This document shows positions 1 through 6,468 of a stretch of 7,414 nucleotides of DNA, piece after piece. Source of the DNA: Actinomycetota bacterium (GTDB lineage Bacteria; Actinomycetota; Actinomycetes; Nanopelagicales; Nanopelagicaceae); contig WLMP01000041.1 of NCBI GenBank assembly GCA_009700155.1, positions 1 through 7,414 of the forward strand. The letters run 5' to 3'. The translations under genes were made by a program, and so were the position numbers. Position 1 is the first letter of the stretch. Every line of letters starts with the position of its first letter. The notes below the pieces were generated by a model. The model saw only the letters and a program-made list of their open reading frames with translations, was not told the origin of the DNA and ran no database searches.

Positions 1-872
1 AATAAATCGTTTAAAAGTGAACTGGCGCCAATTCGAAATAGTGAAGGATTAAGCCAATCTGGTCCAGCCGTTTCATTGACTAGTACTAATTGCTTTATTG
101 CATCTTTAGTAGTTTTTATACCTCCTGCAGGTTTGACACCAATTCTGATGCCGGTGAGGGCAAAATAATCACGAACTGCCTCTAGCATCACTAATACAAC
201 TGGTGGCGTAGCAGCAGGAGTGACCTTACCGGTACTAGTTTTTATGAAGTCTGCCCCGGCTAACATTGCTAGATAAGATGCTTTTCTAACGTTGTCATAA
301 GTTACAAGCTCTCCAGTTTCAAATATAACTTTTAGATGTGCATTTTTTCCACAAAGTGCTTTAATAATTTCTATTTCCTCAAAAACTTTTCCTAACTTTC
401 CAGAGAGAAATGCGCCACGGTCAATTACCATATCAATTTCAGTAGCACCTGCATCGAGGGCATCTTTTGTATCCTGTTTTTTTACCGCAAGCGAAGCTCG
501 ACCTGATGGAAATGCTGTAGATACAGCTGCTACTGGAATATTTCTCCCACCAATAAGATCTAATTCATCTCTTGCTGTTTTTACCATATCGTTATAAACA
601 CATATGGCTCCTACTGATGGAACTGTTAAGTCTGTAGGATCTGGTCTAACTGCTTTAGCGCAAAGTGCCTTAACTTTTCCTGGCGTATCAGCGCCTTCTA
701 ACGTTGTTAAATCCACCATGCTTATCGCCATATCAATAGCCCATGCTTTACTAGTTGTTTTAATACTTCTAGTGGCAAGCATTGCGGCTCTAGATTCAGC
801 GCCTACCTGATCAACCGGTGGCAAGTCATTTAAGAATTGCTTTAACGATCCCTCGCTACCGTCAATTATCAT
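1..872 (-). CDS. deoC: Deoxyribose-phosphate aldolase DeoC (C-terminus cut by window edge)
   Basis: Cytoplasmic class I aldolase that cleaves 2-deoxyribose 5-phosphate to glyceraldehyde 3-phosphate and acetaldehyde, the last step of deoxynucleoside breakdown. I translated 290 residues from the ATG at 872. The Schiff-base lysine is K211 in the motif FIKTSTGK (E. coli K167), the second catalytic lysine is K247 in VKPAGG (E. coli K201), and D147 in EIDMVID matches E. coli D102. The N-terminus (RSIKTTSKAW, then SMVDLTTLEG) is typical of the longer actinobacterial and animal DeoC rather than the 259-residue E. coli form. The last visible residues, GASSLLNDL, are normally close to the end, so probably only about 5-20 residues lie outside the window. 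The start overlaps the mutase stop as ATGA and has no Shine-Dalgarno, so translation is probably coupled to the gene before it. Active-site residues are complete and family assignment is very secure. Confidence 0.96.
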   Translation of the reverse strand, partial: MIIDGSEGSLKQFLNDLPPVDQVGAESRAAMLATRSIKTTSKAWAIDMAISMVDLTTLEGADTPGKVKALCAKAVRPDPTDLTVPSVGAICVYNDMVKTARDELDLIGGRNIPVAAVSTAFPSGRASLAVKKQDTKDALDAGATEIDMVIDRGAFLSGKLGKVFEEIEIIKALCGKNAHLKVIFETGELVTYDNVRKASYLAMLAGADFIKTSTGKVTPAATPPVVLVMLEAVRDYFALTGIRIGVKPAGGIKTTKDAIKQLVLVNETAGPDWLNPSLFRIGASSLLNDL

Positions 873-2482
873 GAGAGTAGTTTAATCAATTCTTCTTTGA
901 TATGCGATATCAATTCTTCTGACTCAGCTTTTACTGGTCTAATAACCTCTAAGTAACACTTTACTTTAGGCTCAGTTCCACTTGGTCTTATAATTACCTT
1001 GATGCCTCCCGCAAACCTCATTCTGATTCCACGAGTTTTTATCTCTTCTATCTTAAACAAATCTTCGATTAGCTCAAGATTAAAGCCATACAGATTATTT
1101 GGAGGATTTTTTAGTAGTTTATCTAATAAAGTTATTGCTTGATTTGCCTCACTTACTCTAACTGAGATTTGATCAGTTAAATGAAAACCAAACTTGCCCC
1201 CAATTTCATCTAGATATTGGTCTAAAGATTTGCCCTTACCTTTTAGTTCATCAACTAATTCAGCTATAAGAATTGCTGCACTTATTCCATCCTTATCATT
1301 AACTGCTTTAGGGTCTACGCAGTAACCCAGAGCTTCTTCATATCCATACTCCAGATTTGGTACTTTTGAGATCCATTTAAATCCAGTCAGAGTTTCAGTA
1401 AAGTTAATATCATAACTCGCTGCAATTTTACCTAGCAAAGTTGAAGACACTAGCGAATTTGCGATCGACCCACTTTTTACATTTCCTTTCTCGATTAAAT
1501 ACATTCCTAACGCAACTCCGATTTCATCTCCCCGTAATACTCTCCATGCTCCAGAGATATCTTTTACGGATATTGCGCATCTATCTGCATCAGGATCATT
1601 TGCAATCACTAGGTCAGCATCAAATTTTTCTGCATATTTAATAGCCAAATCCATTACTCCAGATTCTTCAGGATTTGGAAACTTTGTAGTTGGAAAATCG
1701 GGGTCTGGTTTTGATTGTTCTTCGACAAGGATCGGATTTTGGAATCTAGCAGATTTAAGAACTTTTAAGAATGTTTCGGCACCAACGCCATGAAGTGGTG
1801 TATACACAATCTTTAAATTATTTGGTTTTGCTACAAGTGATGCAACGGCTTCAACATAATCATCAATAATGCCCTCACTAACCACCTCAAAGTTATCTGA
1901 TCGTGTAGGGGATAGTTCTGCGTTTGATATTTCAGCAGATATTTCATTATCGATTGGTGAGATTATCTGTGAGCCAAAAAAGTTTATTCCCTTTACTTTC
2001 CCGCCCAAATAAACCTTATAACCATTGTCATTAGCGGGGTTATGGCTGGCTGTTACCATAATTCCTACATCTGCTTTCAATCTATTAACTGCATAGGCTA
2101 AAACTGGAGTAGGTAATTCCCGTGGAAATACAAAAGTTTTTATGCCTGCACCTGAGAAAATTTCAGCACTATCCTGAGCAAAATCTAGAGATCCGTATCT
2201 TGCATCTCTACCGATAACAACTGATTTTAAATTATTTTTCTTCATAAATGAAACAATTCCTGCAGCAGTTCGACTTACTACTGCTCTATTCATACATGAG
2301 GGTCCAGGCCCTAAAGCCCCTCGTAATCCAGCAGTACCAAACTGTAAAAAGCCGCTAAAGCAGCGATTTAATTCTTCTTCATTCTCTTCACTTAGCCACT
2401 TTGTTAATTGCCCTGCAGTTTTTTTATCTGGATCATTTTTAATCCAATCTTGCACCTCTTGCTTTAATTGTTCTGAAATCAC
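869..2482 (-). CDS. PGM2-type phosphopentomutase/phosphoglucomutase (alpha-D-phosphohexomutase family)
   Basis: Cytoplasmic mutase of 537 residues that moves phosphate between C1 and C5/C6 of a sugar. All four family loops are visible: phosphoserine loop TASHNP with catalytic S146, metal site DPDADR (296-301), sugar loop EEALGY (382-387), and phosphate-binding RPSGTEPK (499-506). The early FGTAGLRG (48-55) and the KAVNDKDGIS stretch resemble human PGM2 and bacterial PGM2-like enzymes, which act well on ribose 1-phosphate and deoxyribose 1-phosphate. Lying between a purine nucleoside phosphorylase and deoC, it most likely turns (deoxy)ribose 1-phosphate into the 5-phosphate, doing the job of DeoB. 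Phosphoglucomutase or phosphomannomutase activity cannot be excluded from sequence. The start is GTG at 2482, overlapping the punA TGA stop by four bases (GTGA). No Shine-Dalgarno precedes it, which suggests termination-reinitiation coupling. Confidence 0.93.
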   Translation of the reverse strand: MISEQLKQEVQDWIKNDPDKKTAGQLTKWLSEENEEELNRCFSGFLQFGTAGLRGALGPGPSCMNRAVVSRTAAGIVSFMKKNNLKSVVIGRDARYGSLDFAQDSAEIFSGAGIKTFVFPRELPTPVLAYAVNRLKADVGIMVTASHNPANDNGYKVYLGGKVKGINFFGSQIISPIDNEISAEISNAELSPTRSDNFEVVSEGIIDDYVEAVASLVAKPNNLKIVYTPLHGVGAETFLKVLKSARFQNPILVEEQSKPDPDFPTTKFPNPEESGVMDLAIKYAEKFDADLVIANDPDADRCAISVKDISGAWRVLRGDEIGVALGMYLIEKGNVKSGSIANSLVSSTLLGKIAASYDINFTETLTGFKWISKVPNLEYGYEEALGYCVDPKAVNDKDGISAAILIAELVDELKGKGKSLDQYLDEIGGKFGFHLTDQISVRVSEANQAITLLDKLLKNPPNNLYGFNLELIEDLFKIEEIKTRGIRMRFAGGIKVIIRPSGTEPKVKCYLEVIRPVKAESEELISHIKEELIKLLS

Positions 2483-3288
2483 AACTTAGGTAGTACCTTG
2501 GCTAAAAGTTTGCCCATACGATCTGCTGCAGCTTTCCCTGCGGCAATAACCTCAGCATGATTTAATTTTTCACCAGTAACACCTGCAGCTGCATTTGTAA
2601 CTAATGAGATTGCAAGTATTTCTGCACCAAGTGCATGAGCTGCAATTGCCTCTGGAACTGTAGACATGCCAACTAAGTCTGCACCCATGGCTCTCATCAT
2701 TTTAATTTCGGCTGGTGTTTCATAGGATGGACCGCGCCAGTGAACATATACACCTTCGGCAAGTGAAGAGTCCTCTGCTTTTACTAACTCTCTAAGTCTT
2801 TTGCTATACAAATCTGTAAGGTCAACGAAATCTGCACCAATTAAAGGTGAGGCCGCAGTTAATGAAATATGATCTCTAATAATTACTGGCTGACCAACTT
2901 TATAATCTGTATTTATTCCACCACAAGCATTTGTTAATACAATCGTTCGACAACCTGCTTTAACTGCAGTTCTTACAGCATGAGCAACAGGCTCCATTCC
3001 TAATCCTTCATAGAAATGTGTCCTGCCTAAAAAAACTAATGCATTTACGGAATTTTCTAAATTGTAGGAACGGACCTTACCGCCATGACCTGTGACTGTC
3101 GGTGCTGGAAAACCTGATAACTCAGTTACAGCAAACTCATGAGTGGGATTACCAAGTGCTTCGGCTGCAGAAATCCAACCAGAGCCCATGATAAGTGCAA
3201 CATCATGTTTTTCTTTTTTTGTTATCTTCTTAATCTCTTTGGCGGCTTTTTCAGCTGTCCCAATTGGATCCTTATAAAGTTTGCTCAT
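2479..3288 (-). CDS. punA: Purine nucleoside phosphorylase, trimeric (low molecular mass) type
   Basis: Cytoplasmic salvage enzyme of 269 residues that cleaves inosine, guanosine and their deoxy forms with phosphate to the free base and (deoxy)ribose 1-phosphate. Length and motifs are those of the homotrimeric PNP family. The phosphate loop is GSGW (S36), followed by TGHGG (H68) and GRTHFYEG (R89, H91). The base-binding glutamate is E190 in GPSYET, the sugar-contacting methionine is M208 in GMSTVPE, and the base-binding asparagine is N232 in VTNAAAG (human E201, M219 and N243). It is the first gene of the PNP-mutase-DeoC chain, so it feeds its sugar phosphate directly to the next two enzymes. 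It starts 21 bp after the maf stop. No Shine-Dalgarno is present, but promoter-like elements and a palindrome lie immediately upstream, suggesting its own leaderless or near-leaderless transcript. The alternative family member, methylthioadenosine phosphorylase, is less likely because N232 rather than Asp is present. Confidence 0.95.
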   Translation of the reverse strand: MSKLYKDPIGTAEKAAKEIKKITKKEKHDVALIMGSGWISAAEALGNPTHEFAVTELSGFPAPTVTGHGGKVRSYNLENSVNALVFLGRTHFYEGLGMEPVAHAVRTAVKAGCRTIVLTNACGGINTDYKVGQPVIIRDHISLTAASPLIGADFVDLTDLYSKRLRELVKAEDSSLAEGVYVHWRGPSYETPAEIKMMRAMGADLVGMSTVPEAIAAHALGAEILAISLVTNAAAGVTGEKLNHAEVIAAGKAAADRMGKLLAKVLPKL

Positions 3289-3329
3289 GCGATAAACTTA
3301 TCGTAGATATTAACCTTTTTTAATATCAA
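3289..3329 (-). promoter_or_regulatory. Candidate punA promoter, near-leaderless
   Basis: Read on the minus strand, TTGATA (3329-3324, one mismatch to TTGACA) is followed after 18 bp by TACGAT (3305-3300). That would place the transcription start about five bases before the ATG at 3288. A second -10-like hexamer, TAAGTT (3300-3295), sits where a fully leaderless start at 3288 would need it. The absence of a Shine-Dalgarno fits either reading. The -35 lies inside the 3' end of maf. Elements this short occur by chance in AT-rich DNA, so this is a modest call. Confidence 0.35.
3290..3303. promoter_or_regulatory. 14-bp palindrome before punA, possible operator
   Basis: Perfect inverted repeat CGATAA-AC-TTATCG with 6-bp arms and a 2-bp spacer, filling most of the 21-bp maf-punA gap. 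It overlaps the candidate -10 region and transcription start, where a repressor would block initiation. A nucleoside- or sugar-phosphate-responsive repressor would suit the genes downstream, but no regulator is encoded in the window. It is too short and lacks the T-run needed for an intrinsic terminator. Confidence 0.35.
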
Positions 3330-3909
3330 GCCAGCTATATCCAAGCGACATGACCATATTTCGAAGCAAAGGTAGTGATAAACCAATTATTCCGCTGGGG
3401 TCACCTTCAATACTTGTGATAAATGGTGCACTTAATCCATCTAAAGTGAAACCTCCAGCAACATTTAACGGCTCACCTGAATCGACGTAATCAACTATTT
3501 CTTCGTTAGTCATTTCTGCAAACTGAACCTTTGCACTTGAAAGTTTATTGATTTCTTTTCCGTTTTTAACATCAATTATGCAATGACCTGTGTGAAGGTA
3601 ACCAAATTTTCCACTAAGTAATTTACTTCGCTCAATTGCATTTTCACGATTTAGGGGCTTTCCCAAAGACTTACCATTAAAATCAAATGTTGAGTCACAC
3701 CCTATTATCAATGAATTAATCGGCGCTCTACTTTTGACTGCATCTGCCTTTAAAGATGCTAACTTAATAACTAGATCAGATGGTGACAAGGAATTAAACT
3801 CGGGGGATTCTTCATCTATCCCGCTTACTATCACTTCTGGCTTAACCCCAACGCTTTCTAAGAGCCTTAATCTCGATGGAGATGATGAGGCAAGAATTAT
3901 TTGGACCAT
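3310..3909 (-). CDS. maf: Maf family nucleoside triphosphate pyrophosphatase
   Basis: Cytoplasmic house-cleaning enzyme, about 199 residues, that hydrolyses non-canonical or excess nucleoside triphosphates to the monophosphate and pyrophosphate. Visible family motifs in order: the N-terminal nucleotide loop ASSSPSR, the acidic core IIGCDSTF with the actinobacterial-style GCDS, GKPLNRENA, the LHTGHCII strand, and the C-terminal GEPLNVAGGF and IEGDPSGIIGLSLPLL. Substrate subclass (dTTP/UTP-type YhdE versus m7GTP-type YceF) cannot be settled by eye. I choose the ATG at 3909 because family members begin almost directly with the IILAS strand. An in-frame ATG at 3942 would add eleven atypical residues and overlap the divergent gene. 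It is the first gene of the left minus-strand block and is divergent from the PurK-like gene across 20 bp. It may be co-transcribed with punA downstream, though that gene appears to have its own promoter. Confidence 0.93.
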   Translation of the reverse strand: MVQIILASSSPSRLRLLESVGVKPEVIVSGIDEESPEFNSLSPSDLVIKLASLKADAVKSRAPINSLIIGCDSTFDFNGKSLGKPLNRENAIERSKLLSGKFGYLHTGHCIIDVKNGKEINKLSSAKVQFAEMTNEEIVDYVDSGEPLNVAGGFTLDGLSAPFITSIEGDPSGIIGLSLPLLRNMVMSLGYSWLDIKKG

Positions 3910-3913
3910 AATG

Positions 3914-3924
3914 AAGGTAACCTT
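3914..3924. promoter_or_regulatory. Palindrome between divergent starts, AAGG on both strands
   Basis: AAGGT-A-ACCTT is a perfect 5-bp-arm palindrome around one central base, in the 20-bp gap between the maf start (3909) and the PurK-like start (3930). It offers AAGG as a weak ribosome-binding core to both genes, 11 bases before the maf ATG and 12 before the other. The spacing is long for a classic Shine-Dalgarno. TAACCT (3918-3923) also fits a TAnnnT -10 at exactly -12 to -7 for leaderless transcription of the plus-strand gene. Which of these roles is real is not decidable from sequence alone. Confidence 0.3.
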
Positions 3925-3929
3925 ATTAC

Positions 3930-4751
3930 ATGACAATACCAACTATTGGCCTAATCGCTAACGAAATTGTTAGAAATAACTTTTCTCAAGAGGCAAAGAA
4001 ATTGGGTATTGAGATCAAGCTCTTTCAAGAAGAGCTATCTACTGAGCGAGTAATTGAATTTAGTAAGAACTGCCGTTTTTTATGTATTGATCCAGCTTAT
4101 GTTTCAACTTCATCTTTAAGGACTATTGAAAGATCTGGTTCTTTAATTTATCCACCCATATCGACTGTTGAAGCCTTAGCGAAGATAGATAGGCATGAAG
4201 CAACTGGGCCGATGCTTTCAATTCTAATTACAAGATCTCCTCACGCACAGATTTCAACCTGGCCAGTGACCTTAGTTACGGAAAATGTTTTGATAACCCC
4301 AGCTCCAGCAATTAACGAAGAACAGGCTATTGAGATTCAATTGTCAGCTATAAAGTTGGCAAGTGAAATCGGATTAATTGGTGGAATTGAATTAATTGTC
4401 AATGCAGATGATTTCAAAAAATTGATTACAGTAAATTGGACTAATCCAATTTCAAGTTATTCCTTTGATATTGGATCAGTTACAAACTACTTTGAGCAAT
4501 ACTTAAGATCAGTCCTGGACTTACCATTGGGGGATACCGCAACTCTTAATCCATTCATTGTTTCCGGAAATTTGAATACTGATCCAGATAGTGATGATTA
4601 TCGGCCATATTTACACTTAATGGCTCGAAACCCTAAGTTAAAGTTTGATCAATCCACGAAAAAAGTAGGATTAATCGGAGACGATTTAGAAAATTTACTT
4701 ACTGAAGTTATTCATGCACAGCAATATTACAGCGGTGAAATCCAAGAGTAA
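3930..4751 (+). CDS. purK-like: PurK-derived protein lacking the ATP-grasp core (probable pseudoenzyme)
   Basis: Intact 273-codon ORF that I read as a degenerate relative of PurK, the ATP-grasp enzyme making N5-carboxyaminoimidazole ribonucleotide in purine synthesis. Recognisable segments: an N-terminal Rossmann-like part (residues 5-34), CIDPAYVSTSSLRTIE (52-67), the strand ILITRSPHAQISTWPV (98-113) matching PurK LSVLVARSP...WPV, ITPAPA (122-127), and FEQYLRSVLDLPLGDT (188-203), nearly identical to the PurK signature. True PurK is about 355-400 residues. Here about 75 residues are missing near residues 90-97, the part that carries the ATP lysines, the GGYDGRG loop and the adenine-binding strand. 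The N-terminal glycine loop has become ANEIVRNN, the NE...RPHNSGHWT metal/substrate motif has become NWTNPISSYSF (169-179), and the late YGK...RPGRKVGH is shortened to STKKVG (242-247). Catalysis therefore looks impossible. Lack of stops or frameshifts suggests retained function; recent decay is the alternative. Homology is firm, present role unknown. Confidence 0.8.
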   Translation: MTIPTIGLIANEIVRNNFSQEAKKLGIEIKLFQEELSTERVIEFSKNCRFLCIDPAYVSTSSLRTIERSGSLIYPPISTVEALAKIDRHEATGPMLSILITRSPHAQISTWPVTLVTENVLITPAPAINEEQAIEIQLSAIKLASEIGLIGGIELIVNADDFKKLITVNWTNPISSYSFDIGSVTNYFEQYLRSVLDLPLGDTATLNPFIVSGNLNTDPDSDDYRPYLHLMARNPKLKFDQSTKKVGLIGDDLENLLTEVIHAQQYYSGEIQE

Positions 4752-5141
4752 TTATCTTTTATGGTATTCAATTGCCGGACATCTATTCATCACAGCTAAT
4801 AAACCAGCACTTTTGGCACGAGATACTGCCACTTCATCAATTACATCTAACTGAAGCCAGACACCCTTTGCACCTACAGCTATCGCTTCATCAACAACTG
4901 ATCCCGCTAATTCTGAATTTACAAATATATCAACTACATCAATTGGAACTTTAATTTCGGAAAGTTTTGTATACCCCTTCTGGCCGTGCACTGTTTCGGC
5001 TTTCGGGTGTACAGGAATTACCGTATGACCTTTTTCGATTAATACTTTTGCAACTTTGTAGGCAGCTCTTTCCGAATTATTACTAAGTCCAACTACTGCC
5101 CAGGTTTTCAATCCTAATAATTCATCAATTTCTTTATCCAA
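4752..5141 (-). CDS. YccU-type CoA-binding domain protein
   Basis: Small cytoplasmic protein of 129 residues made of a single CoA_binding_2 Rossmann-like domain, the same family and size as E. coli YccU (137 residues). The nucleotide loop is VVGLSNNSERAAYKV (16-30), followed by VIPVHPK (41-47), DIFVNSE (71-77), the WLQLDVIDE stretch (95-103) and the family hallmark NRCPAIE (119-125) with its conserved cysteine. The domain resembles the CoA-binding part of succinyl-CoA synthetase, but the biological role of the stand-alone form is not established. The start is TTG at 5141, chosen because AGGAG (minus strand, 5151-5147) lies five bases upstream. The first eight bases overlap the end of the UDP-glucose dehydrogenase gene, so it is the third gene of that operon. 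Its TAA directly abuts the TAA of the convergent PurK-like gene. Confidence 0.9.
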   Translation of the reverse strand: MDKEIDELLGLKTWAVVGLSNNSERAAYKVAKVLIEKGHTVIPVHPKAETVHGQKGYTKLSEIKVPIDVVDIFVNSELAGSVVDEAIAVGAKGVWLQLDVIDEVAVSRAKSAGLLAVMNRCPAIEYHKR

Positions 5142-6450
5142 TTTGACTCCTACCTAGAGCACGAAACTTCCATCCTGCGCTTAACCATAATTCACGATCT
5201 AATGCATTTCGTCCATCAATCATGATCGCATCTTTCACCATTGCTTTTACCTTACTAGGGTCAATTTCTCTATAAATTTTCCATTCAGTCAGGTGAAGAA
5301 CGATATTTGAATCTTTAAGAGTTTCATTTATTTCTTCAGCAAAATTCAATGCAGGAAATCTCTTTTGTGCATTTACAATTGCTTTTGGGTCATGAACTGT
5401 AACTATCGCTCCGGCAGCTTGGATTTGAGCAGCAATATCTAATGCAGGAGAATCACGAACATCATCACTGTCTGGCTTAAATGCTGCGCCTAGTATCGCC
5501 ACTTTTTTACCTACAAGATCATTTGCTAGATCACTGCGAACCAATTCAATAATCCTTTTTCTAGCACGAAGGTTTATAGAATCTACCTCTTCAAGAAATT
5601 TAACTGCTTGCTTTGCGCCTAATTCTTCAGCACGTGCCATAAATGCGCGAATATCCTTAGGTAAGCAGCCTCCGCCAAAACCAATACCTGCTTGTAAGAA
5701 TCTACTTCCAATTCTTGGGTCATAACCAATGGCTTTTGCTAAAACGGTTACATCTCCACCTGCTGCTTCGCAAACTTCAGCCATAGCATTTATGAAAGAT
5801 ATTTTAGTTGCCAGGAAAGAATTTGCAGCAACTTTTACAAGCTCAGAAGTTGGTAAATCGGCTCTAACCCAGGGAGTGTTCTCTCTTAAGTTACTTGCAT
5901 AAACTTCTTTAAGTATCTCTTCAGCTCTATCGCTAACCACACCTACTACTAATCTATTTGGCTTAAGAGTGTCTTCTACAGCAAAACCTTCTCGTAAGAA
6001 TTCTGGATTCCATGCCAAATCAGCACTTGGATTTAATTCAATTAACCTATCTCGTAATCTTGCGGCAGTTCCAACTGGAACTGTTGATTTACCTACAACT
6101 AAACCACCTGGCTTTACGATTCTGGCAATCGTTTCAAGGGCTGAATTAACAAATGTTAAGTCTGCTGCTATTCCACCCTTTACTTGCGGAGTACCAACGC
6201 AAATAAAGTGAACATCACAATCTGCAAGATCATTAATGTTATTAGTAAACGATAACTTTCCAGATTTTATTTGATTAGCAAGTAATTCTTCTAGATCTGG
6301 CTCGTAAAATGGCACTTTTCCTTTACTAAGTAAATCTATTTTGCTTTGTTCAGTATCAAAGCCGATAACCTCAAAACCCATACTTGCCATGCAGGCAGCA
6401 TGAGTAGCACCTAGGTATCCAGTGCCAATAACTGAGAGTTTGAGTGCCAT
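5134..6450 (-). CDS. ugd: UDP-glucose 6-dehydrogenase
   Basis: Cytoplasmic NAD-dependent enzyme of 438 residues, normal length, that oxidises UDP-glucose twice to UDP-glucuronate, a precursor for acidic wall or exopolysaccharides. Order of motifs: NAD-binding GTGYLG (9-14), FICVGTP (82-88), STVPVGT (122-128), NPEFLREG (148-155), helix ELVKVAAN with catalytic K206 and N210, and GFGGGCLPKD (258-267) with the thiohemiacetal cysteine C262. The C-terminal UDP-binding domain has AFKPDSDDVRDSPALDI (323-339). All catalytic residues are present. The sister enzymes UDP-N-acetylmannosamine and GDP-mannose dehydrogenases share this fold, but the GFGGGCLPKD form fits Ugd best. It starts at the ATG at 6450, 18 bp after the LCP gene, with only a weak AGG upstream, and overlaps the CoA-binding gene by eight bases. 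Pairing with an LCP ligase suggests that the glucuronate ends up in a wall-attached glycan. Confidence 0.95.
   Translation of the reverse strand: MALKLSVIGTGYLGATHAACMASMGFEVIGFDTEQSKIDLLSKGKVPFYEPDLEELLANQIKSGKLSFTNNINDLADCDVHFICVGTPQVKGGIAADLTFVNSALETIARIVKPGGLVVGKSTVPVGTAARLRDRLIELNPSADLAWNPEFLREGFAVEDTLKPNRLVVGVVSDRAEEILKEVYASNLRENTPWVRADLPTSELVKVAANSFLATKISFINAMAEVCEAAGGDVTVLAKAIGYDPRIGSRFLQAGIGFGGGCLPKDIRAFMARAEELGAKQAVKFLEEVDSINLRARKRIIELVRSDLANDLVGKKVAILGAAFKPDSDDVRDSPALDIAAQIQAAGAIVTVHDPKAIVNAQKRFPALNFAEEINETLKDSNIVLHLTEWKIYREIDPSKVKAMVKDAIMIDGRNALDRELWLSAGWKFRALGRSQIG
5147..5151 (-). promoter_or_regulatory. Shine-Dalgarno AGGAG setting a TTG start
   Basis: On the minus strand AGGAG is followed by the 5-base spacer TCAAA and then TTG at 5141. 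It lies inside the last codons of the preceding dehydrogenase gene. It is the only strong canonical ribosome-binding site visible in the window and supports TTG as the start of the CoA-binding protein. Confidence 0.7.
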
Positions 6451-6468
6451 ATATGAAAGCCTATCTAA

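Noticed and set aside
604..810. Plus-strand 68-codon reading frame with a hydrophobic C-terminal stretch resembling a small membrane protein
   Set aside because: It lies wholly antisense to deoC, whose motifs are clear in this region, and it has no ribosome-binding site or recognisable family; the hydrophobic run is a by-product of the opposite strand's codons.
1441..1641. Plus-strand 66-codon reading frame
   Set aside because: Antisense to the mutase core including its DPDADR metal site; Leu/His-rich composition is typical of a shadow frame.
3212..3222. T-rich run near the start of punA as a possible terminator
   Set aside because: It encodes lysine codons of the KKITKKEK segment on the minus strand and has no adjacent GC hairpin.
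3910..3942. Upstream ATG at 3942 as the maf start
   Set aside because: It adds eleven residues not seen in the family, while the ATG at 3909 leads directly into the conserved IILASSSPSR loop.
5969..6211. Plus-strand 80-codon reading frame opposite ugd
   Set aside because: Fully antisense to conserved NAD-domain motifs of UDP-glucose dehydrogenase; no independent signal.
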